Made by a program: the position numbers and the translations under genes. From NCBI GenBank assembly GCA_046299555.1, contig JBKBHS010000001.1, forward strand, positions 1,178,001 to 1,242,000: a stretch of 64,000 nucleotides of DNA. The letters run 5' to 3'. Below, piece by piece: positions 1-8,439 of the stretch (position 1 is the first letter of the stretch; each line of letters starts with the position of its first letter). Source of the stretch: CALKJP01 sp046299555. GTDB lineage: Bacteria; Bacteroidota; Bacteroidia; JACCXN01. The notes beneath the pieces are model-generated. The model was not told the origin of the DNA and did not search any database. It was given only the letters and a program-made list of their open reading frames with translations.

Positions 1-412
1 TTGGCGCAATTTTCTTGCTTTTTAAATCTACCACCCAGTAATTTGATTTGGTCGAATGGCGAAAAATCTGTTCTGTTTCGGTTGAAATTAAAACCTTTGT
101 CTCATTAGTATTAAAGGCATATTCATCAAATTCTAATGGTTTACCTTCAAATTTTAAATCGCCAGGTAATAATAATGTTTTTACAAGTTTTCCTGTTTTA
201 AAGGAATATTGCTGTAAATAAGGTCCATCTTCTTTGTATTCTAAGGTGGTATAATGTTCACCATCATTCATGGAGTTAATACCGGTAACGGTTTTGGAAG
301 CAAAGGTTCTGCTTGCCCATATATCCTCCAATTTAAGTTCTTTTTTGCTTTGCTGCGCAATTGAAAAATGCGTAATTGCAGAAATAATTAATAGTGCTAT
401 GAATCTTTGCAT
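1..412 (-). CDS. S9 family peptidase (dipeptidyl-peptidase IV-like), N-terminal part
   Basis: The reverse strand from ATG at 412 runs open to the window edge, giving the first 137 residues. Residues 1-20 are a signal peptide ending in an Ala-Gln cleavage region, so the enzyme is exported. The following sequence (LEDIW near residue 27, then GINSMNDGEHYTTLEY and IFRHSTKSNYWVVDLKSKK) is the start of the beta-propeller found in Bacteroidota S9B peptidases, which cut X-Pro dipeptides from peptide N-termini. The catalytic Ser-Asp-His domain lies outside the window, so activity cannot be checked. The gene is divergent from the oxidase at 500, with an 87-bp shared upstream region. Confidence 0.82.
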   Translation of the reverse strand, partial: MQRFIALLIISAITHFSIAQQSKKELKLEDIWASRTFASKTVTGINSMNDGEHYTTLEYKEDGPYLQQYSFKTGKLVKTLLLPGDLKFEGKPLEFDEYAFNTNETKVLISTETEQIFRHSTKSNYWVVDLKSKKIAP

Positions 413-499
413 AAAATTTTCTATTATTGTTTGAATTAAGAATTTCGAAAGTAATCAAAATTTTTATTTACAAGCTAGTTTCAAAAAATCATTCCTTGC

Positions 500-1903
500 A
501 TGAAATATCATAAAATTTCCAAAGACGACATTCAATTTTTTGTGGGTATAATAGGAAACGAAAATGTGTTTATTGATAAAGAAAGTCTTTTAAACTATTC
601 GCATGACGAAACAGAAGATTTGTCTTTTCTACCTGAAGTTGTTCTAAAACCTAAATCAGCAGAGGAGATTTCGAAAATTTTAAAATATTGTAATGAACAT
701 TTGATTCCGGTTACTCCACGAGCTGCAGGTACAGGATTAAGTGGAGGAGCTTTGCCTGTAATGGGAGGTGTATTATTATCGATTGAGCGATTAAATAAAA
801 TAATAGAAATTGATGAACGTAATTTGCAAGTTATAACCGAACCGGCTGTTATTACACAAGTTCTTCAAGAAACAGTAGCTGCCAAAGGATTGTTTTATCC
901 TCCAGATCCATCAAGCAGAGGTAGTTGTTTTATTGGAGGTAATGTATCTGAAAATGCCGGGGGTCCCAAAGCGGTTAAGTACGGAGTTACTAAAGATTAT
1001 GTATTGAATCTCGAAGTTGTGTTGCCAAATGGAGAAATTGTTTGGACAGGAGCTAATGTTTTAAAAAATGCCACAGGCTATAATCTTACACAATTAATGA
1101 TTGGTAGCGAAGGCACTTTAGGAATTATTACCAAAATAGTTTTAAAATTAATTCCATTGCCTCAGCATAATTTATTAATGTTGGTTCCATTCTTTTCGGC
1201 AGAAAAAGCCTGTGAAGCTGTATCTGCAATATTTAGAGCAGGAATTACTCCTTCTGCATTAGAATTTATGGAGCGCGATGCTATTGACTGGACTTTGCGT
1301 TTTGTTGATAATGTTAATTTGCCGGTTAAAGATGAAATTCAGGCGCATTTATTAATAGAAGTAGATGGTAATAATTTGGAAACTTTAATGATTGATTGTG
1401 AAAAGATTTCAGAAGTTGTGATGCAATTTGAATGTGATGAAATTTTATTTGCTGAAAATGAAAAACAAAAAGAAGATTTATGGCGATTAAGGAGAAGGGT
1501 AGGAGAGGCAGTAAAATCTCATTCAATATACAAAGAAGAAGACACCGTTGTGCCACGCGCTGAATTACCTAAATTACTTAAGGGAGTGAAAGAAATTGGG
1601 AAAAAATATGGTTTTAAATCGGTGTGTTATGGGCATGCCGGTGATGGTAATTTGCATGTAAATATTATTAAAGGAGATATGAGCGATGATGCTTGGAATA
1701 ATGAATTAACAAAAGCCATTAGAGAGATTTTTCAACTAACAGTTTCTCTTGGAGGAACCCTTTCAGGTGAGCACGGTATCGGCTATGTCCAAAAGGGGTA
1801 TATGGATATTGCCTTTAATCAGCAATTAATTGATATTCAGAAGCAAATTAAAAAAATCTTTGACCCTAATGAAATTTTAAATCCGGGTAAAATTTTTGTT
1901 TAA
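500..1903 (+). CDS. FAD-binding oxidase, GlcD / D-lactate dehydrogenase type
   Basis: A 467-residue flavoprotein of the FAD-linked oxidase C family, which oxidises a D-2-hydroxy acid such as glycolate or D-lactate. The N-terminal FAD-binding PCMH domain (about residues 40-215) carries PRAAGTGLSGGALP near residue 73 and the glycine-rich GGNVSENAGGPKAVKYG stretch. The C-terminal oxidase domain carries GHAGDGNLHVN near 377 and SGEHGIGYVQKGY near 423, both typical of GlcD. Length is normal for the family and there is no signal peptide, so it should be cytoplasmic. No GlcE/GlcF partner is adjacent, so the exact substrate is open. Confidence 0.9.
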   Translation: MKYHKISKDDIQFFVGIIGNENVFIDKESLLNYSHDETEDLSFLPEVVLKPKSAEEISKILKYCNEHLIPVTPRAAGTGLSGGALPVMGGVLLSIERLNKIIEIDERNLQVITEPAVITQVLQETVAAKGLFYPPDPSSRGSCFIGGNVSENAGGPKAVKYGVTKDYVLNLEVVLPNGEIVWTGANVLKNATGYNLTQLMIGSEGTLGIITKIVLKLIPLPQHNLLMLVPFFSAEKACEAVSAIFRAGITPSALEFMERDAIDWTLRFVDNVNLPVKDEIQAHLLIEVDGNNLETLMIDCEKISEVVMQFECDEILFAENEKQKEDLWRLRRRVGEAVKSHSIYKEEDTVVPRAELPKLLKGVKEIGKKYGFKSVCYGHAGDGNLHVNIIKGDMSDDAWNNELTKAIREIFQLTVSLGGTLSGEHGIGYVQKGYMDIAFNQQLIDIQKQIKKIFDPNEILNPGKIFV

Positions 1904-1984
1904 AACATGTTAATAGAATATAGGCAACCTTATATTATTATATCGTTTATAATTTGAATTTTCGAAAATAAAATCTATCCAATA

Positions 1985-2371
1985 ATGAAAAAAATATTAC
2001 TTGCACTAACCTTTACTATTGCATTAGTAAATTTTTCTAATGCTCAAAGTATTGATGATAAAATTATTGAAGTATATGGTGATTTGAATGGTAGCTTTTT
2101 TAAAGGCAATAAATCATTATATGAGAGTTTTGAGAATTTACTAAGCAAAAGAATTAAAATTGAAGAAATGCCTTATCGTAATGATGAAAAATTTATAAAA
2201 ATTTCAAGTCTTCAAATACTTAATAAATACAACTCGAATTTAAAACATGAGAAATTTGAAAGTATTGAAAAGTTTAATCCGCTTAAGTATAATATGGAAT
2301 TTTTTTCAAATTCAATGAAAGTGTATCGCATAGACGATACGAATTTTATTTTAATTATAAACCCACAATAA
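1985..2371 (+). CDS. small secreted protein of unknown function
   Basis: A 128-residue protein with a clear N-terminal signal peptide (basic MKK start, hydrophobic core, ending SNAQS near residue 21). The mature part is about 107 residues, Lys/Asn/Phe-rich, with no cysteine and no motif I recognise. It ends 28 bp before the start of the giant adhesin at 2400 and may be cotranscribed with it. It is not a lipoprotein because no lipobox cysteine is present. Function is unknown. Confidence 0.7.
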   Translation: MKKILLALTFTIALVNFSNAQSIDDKIIEVYGDLNGSFFKGNKSLYESFENLLSKRIKIEEMPYRNDEKFIKISSLQILNKYNSNLKHEKFESIEKFNPLKYNMEFFSNSMKVYRIDDTNFILIINPQ

Positions 2372-2399
2372 TTAAATATTTAAAGTATATAAAGCTAAT

Positions 2400-5300
2400 A
2401 TGAAAAAATATTTATTCCTTCTACAATTTTTAATTTTAATATTATTAATAAGTATAAAGCTTAGAGCACAAACTTACAATATGAGTAATGGCTCGGTTAA
2501 TACTTGTTCCGGTACATTTTACGATAGTGGAGGAAGCGGAGGAAATTATGGTAATAACCAAACTTTAGTATATACCATATGTCCTTCTACTCCCGGAGCT
2601 AAAGTCATAGTTAATTTTACATCATTTAATTTAGAGAATAACTATGATTTTTTAGAAGTTTTTGATGGCCCAAATACGGCTTCACCATCACTTGGAACAT
2701 ATACCGGAACTTCCGGACCAGGTATTGCTCAAGCTACCGTTGGAAATACATCAGGATGTTTAACATTTAGATTTACTTCAGATGGTTCTGTAACATACAG
2801 TGGTTGGACAGGTAATATTTCTTGTACTACTCCTTGTCAAACTATTACTGCAAATTTTTTAAGTTCAACACCTGCAGCAAGTGGAGGTGTAATTAGAATC
2901 TGTCCCGGCCAAACCGTTACATTTAATGGAAGCGGAACTTTTTCAAATTCAGGTGCAGGTGCTACATATACCTGGAGCTTTGGAGATGCTTCAACAGCTA
3001 ATGGAACAACCGTTAGTAAAACTTATAATAATCCCGGTAGCTATCAAGTTAATTTAACTATAACTGATCCCAATGGATGTACAAGTTCAAATAATATTGG
3101 AATAACTGTTCAGGTTTCTACAACCCCAACTTTAACTACAAATGCTTCACCTGCAACTATTTGTTTAGGTCAATCAACTACCATAACAGGAAGCGTTACT
3201 CAAACTCCCTTCGTACCAAATTGCACGCCACCGGTAAGCGGAACAACATTTTTACCTGATGGTTCCGGTGTATCTTATACTACTTCTATAAATGTAAATT
3301 GTTATGCTTCCGGTCAAACGGTAACAAATGTGAACGATATACAAAACATTTGTTTAAACATGGAGCACTCTTATTTGGGCGATTTGCAGATTAGAATTAT
3401 TTGTCCTAATGGTCAATCTCAGGTATTAAAACCATATACAGGTACCGGAGGAGGTGGTGGAGGATTGTATTTAGGATGTCCATTAGACGATCCTGCTGTT
3501 GGGCCGGGTACGGGGGCTCAATATTGTTTTACTCCTTCTGCAACAACTTATTTAGTTAATGGACCTACTTCAAATTGTGGTACGCCAAGTTCTGCATCGA
3601 TTAATCCAGGAAATTATATGCCATCACAACCTTTTACTAATTTAATAGGTTGCCCATTGAATGGAAATTGGACCATAGAGGTTACAGATAATTTAGCAGC
3701 GGATAATGGTTATATATTTAATTGGGATGTTAATTTTACTGTTGCACCTGCTAATGGTTCGTTTACACCAACTACATCTTCGCAAGGATTTATACCCGCT
3801 GCAGGTTTAACCGTAACCGGAACAACATCAAGTTCAACAACAGCAACCTTTACTCCAACAACAACAGGTAATCATTGTTTTACCTATACTACTACAAACA
3901 ATTTTGGATGTACACATACTCAAAATGTTTGTGTAAATGTTACACCTGGTCCAACGGTAACGATAACTCCAAGTAATCCTACTATATGTGCAGGTCAATC
4001 TGTAACATTAACAGCTACAGGAGGAGGAACATATTCTTGGAACACGGGCCAAACAACAGCGTCTATTACAGTAAGTCCAACTTCAACTACTACTTATACT
4101 GTTAATGTTACAAATGGAGGTTGTACAACAACACAATCTGTTACAGTAACAGTTAATCCATTACCGGTTGTAAGTGTAACTCCTGCTAGCTCTTCAATTT
4201 GTGTGGGTCAATCGGTTAGTTTAACGGCTAATGGAGCATCTACATATTCTTGGTCTCCAGCTACCGGATTATCATCTACAACAGGAGCTACAGTTACAGC
4301 AAGCCCAACAACTAATATAACTTATACAGTTACAGGAACAAGTTTAGGTTGTTCAAATACAGCAACGGCAACAATAAATATTATACCTAATACAACTCCT
4401 ACCATAACTCCGGCCGGTCCATTTTGTATTAACGCGGCCCCTGTTACGTTAAATGCTTCTGTTACGGGTGGAACATGGAGTGGTCCGGGAGTAAATCCAA
4501 GCACTGGAGAATTTAATCCTGCCACTGCCGGTGCTGGTACTCATACCATTACTTATACAACACCTCCACCTTGCGGTGGAACCGCTACTACAACTATAAC
4601 TGTTAATACACTTCCAAATGTTACAGTAAACCCTACAAGTATTTCGATTTGTCAAGGACAAGGTACAAATTTAGTTGCTGGTGGAGCAACATCTTATTCT
4701 TGGAGTCCCGCAACAGGATTAAGCTCAACAACTACTGCAACTGTTACAGCAAGTCCTACAACTACCACTACCTATACTGTAACAGGAACAACCAATGGAT
4801 GTACCAATACGGCTTCAACAACTGTTACGGTAATTCCTCCAAATATTCCAACAATTAATCCTGCAGGACCATTTTGTACAGATAATGGTGTTGTAACATT
4901 AAATGCAAGTGTGGCAGGTGGTGTTTGGTCGGGACCTGGTATAACAAACACATCAACCGGGACTTTTGATCCTGCAATTGCCGGTCCAGGATCTCATACC
5001 ATTACTTATACTACACCTGCGCCATGTGGAGGTACAGCAACTGCAACAATAGTTGTAAATGCAGTACCTGTTGTTACTGTTAATCCGGCTTCTATTACAA
5101 TTTGTCAAGGGCAATCATTAAATATAACTTCAAGCGGAGCTACAACGTATAGTTGGTCACCTGCTACTGGTTTAAATACAACAACAGGAAACTCTGTTAT
5201 TGCCACACCATCAACTACTACTACTTACACAGTTACTGGAACAACAAATGGATGTTCAGCATCAGCTAGTAGTGTTATAACTGTTGTGCCGCCTACTACA

Positions 5301-8300
5301 CCGGTAATTACACCTGCAGGTCCATTTTGCATTAATGATCCTGCGGTTAATCTAAGTGTTTCTGTTGCGGGAGGAACCTGGAGTGGAAATGGAATTACTG
5401 ATGCCGTAAATGGTACTTTTGATCCATCTGTTGCAGGAGCGGGTACACATACTATTTCTTATACTACTCCAGGTGCATGCGGTATGTCAGTTACAACAAA
5501 TATTACAGTTAATCCGCAACCTGTTTTAGCAGTTACCCCATCAGCACCGCAAATTTGTATAGGTACTTCAGTATCATTAACAGCATCGGGAGCAAGCACT
5601 TACTCTTGGACTCCTTCAACAGGATTATCAAGTACTACAGGTGCTTCTGTATCAGCAAATCCAACTACAACAACTACTTATACTGTTTCAGGAACAGATG
5701 CAAATGGTTGTTCAAGTAGTCAATCAGTAACAGTTACTGTTAATCCTTTACCAATAATTTCTATTACTCCAAATAATCCAACAATTTGTAATGGACAAAG
5801 TGTTACTTTAACGGCTTCTGGTGCTAATACTTATAGTTGGAGTCCATCTACAGGATTAAGTGCTACAAATACTGCAACAGTTACAGCAAATCCAAGCAGT
5901 ACTACCAGCTATATTGTTATAGGTACAAGTACAGTAGGATGTACTAATACAGGAACTGTAACTGTTAATGTAAATAATAATCCAACCATATCTGTAACTC
6001 CTGGCAATCCTACAATTTGTGTTGGACAAAGTGTTAGTTTAACAGCAAGTGGCGCAACTACATATACATGGTCACCAGCTACAGGGCTTTCATCAACAAG
6101 TGGAGCTACAGTTACGGCTAATCCAACATCAACTACAGCTTACACTATAAATGGTATAGATGCAAATGGATGTAGTGCTTCTGGTACTGTTACAGTAACC
6201 GTAAATCCTCTTCCAACGTTAACAATAACTCCTAATAATCCTTCAATTTGTATAGGAAATAGTGTTTCTTTGACTGCTAATGGAGCTTCCACTTATTCTT
6301 GGTCACCTGCAGCAGGGTTAAATCAAACAAATACAGCTAATGTTACAGCAAGTCCATTAACAACTTCTACTTATACTATTACAGGTACTGATATAAATGG
6401 TTGTGTAAATACAGCCAGTGTAACAGTAAATGTTAATCAATTACCTAATATTTCAATCAGTCCAAATAATCCTCAAATTTGTTTAGGAAATAATATAACG
6501 CTTACAGCAACTGGAGCAAGTTCTTATTCTTGGTCTCCGGCTACAGGATTAAATCAAACATCCGGTAGCTCAGTAATTGCATCACCGGGATCAACCACTC
6601 AATATACTGTAGTAGGTACCGATGCCAATGGCTGTGTGAATACGGGCAATATAACGGTAACGGTAAATCCATTACCAACGTTATCGGTTACCCCTAATTC
6701 ACCGAGTATATGTGTAGGTTCCAATACTACGTTAACAGCCAGTGGAGCAAGTACCTATACTTGGGCACCGACTACAGGATTATCATCTGGATCAGGCTCA
6801 AGCGTTACGGCAAGTCCTGCTAATACTACAACATACACCATAACAGGAACAGATGTAAATGGATGTACCAATACCACATCGGTAACAGTAACGGTAAATT
6901 CCTTACCAAACGTTACGGCTAATGCAGCTCCAGCCACCATATGTTCAGGAACAACCACTACCTTAACGGCTAATGGAGCGGTGATGTATAGTTGGACTCC
7001 ATCAGGAAGTTTATCTTCATCGAGCGGTTCAACCGTAACGGGTCAACCGATGAGCACAACGACCTATACCGTAACAGGAACAGATGCGAATGGATGTGTT
7101 AATACCTCAACGGTAACGGTAACGGTAAATCCATCACCAACGATAAGTACCACAGCGAGTCCGAGCACGATATGTATGGGAGGCGTATCGATATTAACAG
7201 CGAGCGGAGGAGCAACGTATACATGGAGTCCTGCAACAGGATTATCAAGTACAACAGGAGCGAGTGTAAATGCAAGTCCATCAGTTACAACCACATATAC
7301 CGTAACAGGAACAACGGTAGGGGGCTGTTCGGGCACAGCCACAGTAACGGTGAATGTATATCCTGTCATATCGGTAACAGCCTTGGGCAGTGGAGCGATA
7401 TGTGCGGGCAATTCAACGAGCTTAACAGCCATAGCCAGTGGAGGTAATGGAGGGCCGTATTATTATTTATGGACACCTGCAACAGGTTTAAATACGACCA
7501 CATCAGCCACAGTAACAGCAAGTCCAACCGTAACAACCACATATACAGTAACCGTTACGGACAATTGTGGTTCACCTCAGGGTACTGCACAGGTAACTGT
7601 AACTGTAAATCCTTTGCCAGAGGTTAGTTTTACAGCTGATACCCTAAGTGGATGTGCTCCTGTAACGGTTAATTTTACCAATACTTCACCAACATCATTT
7701 GCATGTGCATGGGATTTTGGAGATAATACCTACTCCAATTTCTGTGCACCAACACATACATTTAATGAGGTAGGATCATATCCAATAAGTTTAACTGTAA
7801 CCGATGCAAATGGTTGTGTAAACACACAAGGTGGTATGACGGTAAATGTATATGGCTATCCAACGGCAGAATTTAACATGGGTCCGCAACCAACTACAAT
7901 AGTAAGGCCATTGATAAGTTTTGATGGTACAGTATCGAGCAGTGATGTAGTAGATTGGACATGGCATATAGCTAACATGGATACATTAACAGGGAATCAA
8001 GTACAATATGCTTTTGCCGACACGGGTAGTTATCCAGTAACTTTGTATGTAGTAAATGAATATGGTTGTTTAGACAGTATAGTAAAAGAGGTAGTGATAT
8101 TAGGAGATTATACCTTGTTTATACCGAATGCCTTTACGCCCAATGAAGATGGGATAAATGATACGTGGGGACCGGAGGGAGTAGGGATAGGTACACAGCC
8201 CGGAGATTACATATTATACATTTTTAACCGATGGGGAGAAATGATATTTGTATCAGAAGATATAAATAAGCAATGGAATGGAATACCGCAAGGAGCATCA

Positions 8301-8399
8301 GATGTAGCACAACAAGATAGCTACATGTATCGAATAATAGTTAAAAATTCACTTGGCGAAAAGAAAGAGTATGTTGGGCACTTTTCTCTTGTTAAATAA
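2400..8399 (+). CDS. giant modular surface adhesin with T9SS type B sorting domain
   Basis: A 1999-residue exported protein. In order: signal peptide (1-24); a CUB-like domain (about 25-142); a PKD domain (about 150-237, WSFGDAS); a proprotein-convertase P-like beta domain (about 310-447, with NICLNMEHSYLGDLQIRI and GNWTIEVTDN); thirteen Ig-like modules of about 75-80 residues (about 517-1738), each with an ICxGxS strand, YSWSPATGL and TTTYTVTGTxxNGC; three distinct AGPFC modules interleaved after modules 2, 3 and 4; two PKD-like domains (about 1740-1900); and a type B C-terminal domain (1903-1999, FIPNAFTPNEDGINDTW, IFNRWGEMIF). The tail directs export through the type IX system and surface attachment, so adhesion or matrix function is inferred. 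Codon choice changes at about 6580-7570. Confidence 0.9.
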   Translation: MKKYLFLLQFLILILLISIKLRAQTYNMSNGSVNTCSGTFYDSGGSGGNYGNNQTLVYTICPSTPGAKVIVNFTSFNLENNYDFLEVFDGPNTASPSLGTYTGTSGPGIAQATVGNTSGCLTFRFTSDGSVTYSGWTGNISCTTPCQTITANFLSSTPAASGGVIRICPGQTVTFNGSGTFSNSGAGATYTWSFGDASTANGTTVSKTYNNPGSYQVNLTITDPNGCTSSNNIGITVQVSTTPTLTTNASPATICLGQSTTITGSVTQTPFVPNCTPPVSGTTFLPDGSGVSYTTSINVNCYASGQTVTNVNDIQNICLNMEHSYLGDLQIRIICPNGQSQVLKPYTGTGGGGGGLYLGCPLDDPAVGPGTGAQYCFTPSATTYLVNGPTSNCGTPSSASINPGNYMPSQPFTNLIGCPLNGNWTIEVTDNLAADNGYIFNWDVNFTVAPANGSFTPTTSSQGFIPAAGLTVTGTTSSSTTATFTPTTTGNHCFTYTTTNNFGCTHTQNVCVNVTPGPTVTITPSNPTICAGQSVTLTATGGGTYSWNTGQTTASITVSPTSTTTYTVNVTNGGCTTTQSVTVTVNPLPVVSVTPASSSICVGQSVSLTANGASTYSWSPATGLSSTTGATVTASPTTNITYTVTGTSLGCSNTATATINIIPNTTPTITPAGPFCINAAPVTLNASVTGGTWSGPGVNPSTGEFNPATAGAGTHTITYTTPPPCGGTATTTITVNTLPNVTVNPTSISICQGQGTNLVAGGATSYSWSPATGLSSTTTATVTASPTTTTTYTVTGTTNGCTNTASTTVTVIPPNIPTINPAGPFCTDNGVVTLNASVAGGVWSGPGITNTSTGTFDPAIAGPGSHTITYTTPAPCGGTATATIVVNAVPVVTVNPASITICQGQSLNITSSGATTYSWSPATGLNTTTGNSVIATPSTTTTYTVTGTTNGCSASASSVITVVPPTTPVITPAGPFCINDPAVNLSVSVAGGTWSGNGITDAVNGTFDPSVAGAGTHTISYTTPGACGMSVTTNITVNPQPVLAVTPSAPQICIGTSVSLTASGASTYSWTPSTGLSSTTGASVSANPTTTTTYTVSGTDANGCSSSQSVTVTVNPLPIISITPNNPTICNGQSVTLTASGANTYSWSPSTGLSATNTATVTANPSSTTSYIVIGTSTVGCTNTGTVTVNVNNNPTISVTPGNPTICVGQSVSLTASGATTYTWSPATGLSSTSGATVTANPTSTTAYTINGIDANGCSASGTVTVTVNPLPTLTITPNNPSICIGNSVSLTANGASTYSWSPAAGLNQTNTANVTASPLTTSTYTITGTDINGCVNTASVTVNVNQLPNISISPNNPQICLGNNITLTATGASSYSWSPATGLNQTSGSSVIASPGSTTQYTVVGTDANGCVNTGNITVTVNPLPTLSVTPNSPSICVGSNTTLTASGASTYTWAPTTGLSSGSGSSVTASPANTTTYTITGTDVNGCTNTTSVTVTVNSLPNVTANAAPATICSGTTTTLTANGAVMYSWTPSGSLSSSSGSTVTGQPMSTTTYTVTGTDANGCVNTSTVTVTVNPSPTISTTASPSTICMGGVSILTASGGATYTWSPATGLSSTTGASVNASPSVTTTYTVTGTTVGGCSGTATVTVNVYPVISVTALGSGAICAGNSTSLTAIASGGNGGPYYYLWTPATGLNTTTSATVTASPTVTTTYTVTVTDNCGSPQGTAQVTVTVNPLPEVSFTADTLSGCAPVTVNFTNTSPTSFACAWDFGDNTYSNFCAPTHTFNEVGSYPISLTVTDANGCVNTQGGMTVNVYGYPTAEFNMGPQPTTIVRPLISFDGTVSSSDVVDWTWHIANMDTLTGNQVQYAFADTGSYPVTLYVVNEYGCLDSIVKEVVILGDYTLFIPNAFTPNEDGINDTWGPEGVGIGTQPGDYILYIFNRWGEMIFVSEDINKQWNGIPQGASDVAQQDSYMYRIIVKNSLGEKKEYVGHFSLVK

Positions 8400-8405
8400 T
8401 TAATG

Positions 8406-8413
8406 TATTTTTG
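8406..8413 (+). promoter_or_regulatory. candidate -7 promoter element (TAnnTTTG)
   Basis: TATTTTTG matches the Bacteroidota -7 consensus TAnnTTTG exactly and lies 26 bp before the ATG at 8440. It sits across the alternative GTG start at 8413, which favours the ATG. No good TTG -33 element is seen at the usual spacing, so this is only a candidate. Confidence 0.4.
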
Positions 8414-8439
8414 TGAAAAATATAGTTAATATATTAAGT

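Noticed and set aside
4322..7447. Several short reverse-strand and frame-shifted frames inside the giant adhesin
   Set aside because: They are shadows of the repeated Ser/Thr-rich modules with no start context, and the plus-strand frame is continuous for 1999 codons.
8413..8439. GTG start nine codons upstream for the first collagen-like gene
   Set aside because: It overlaps the TATTTTTG promoter motif and would put a nine-residue extension before a good signal peptide.
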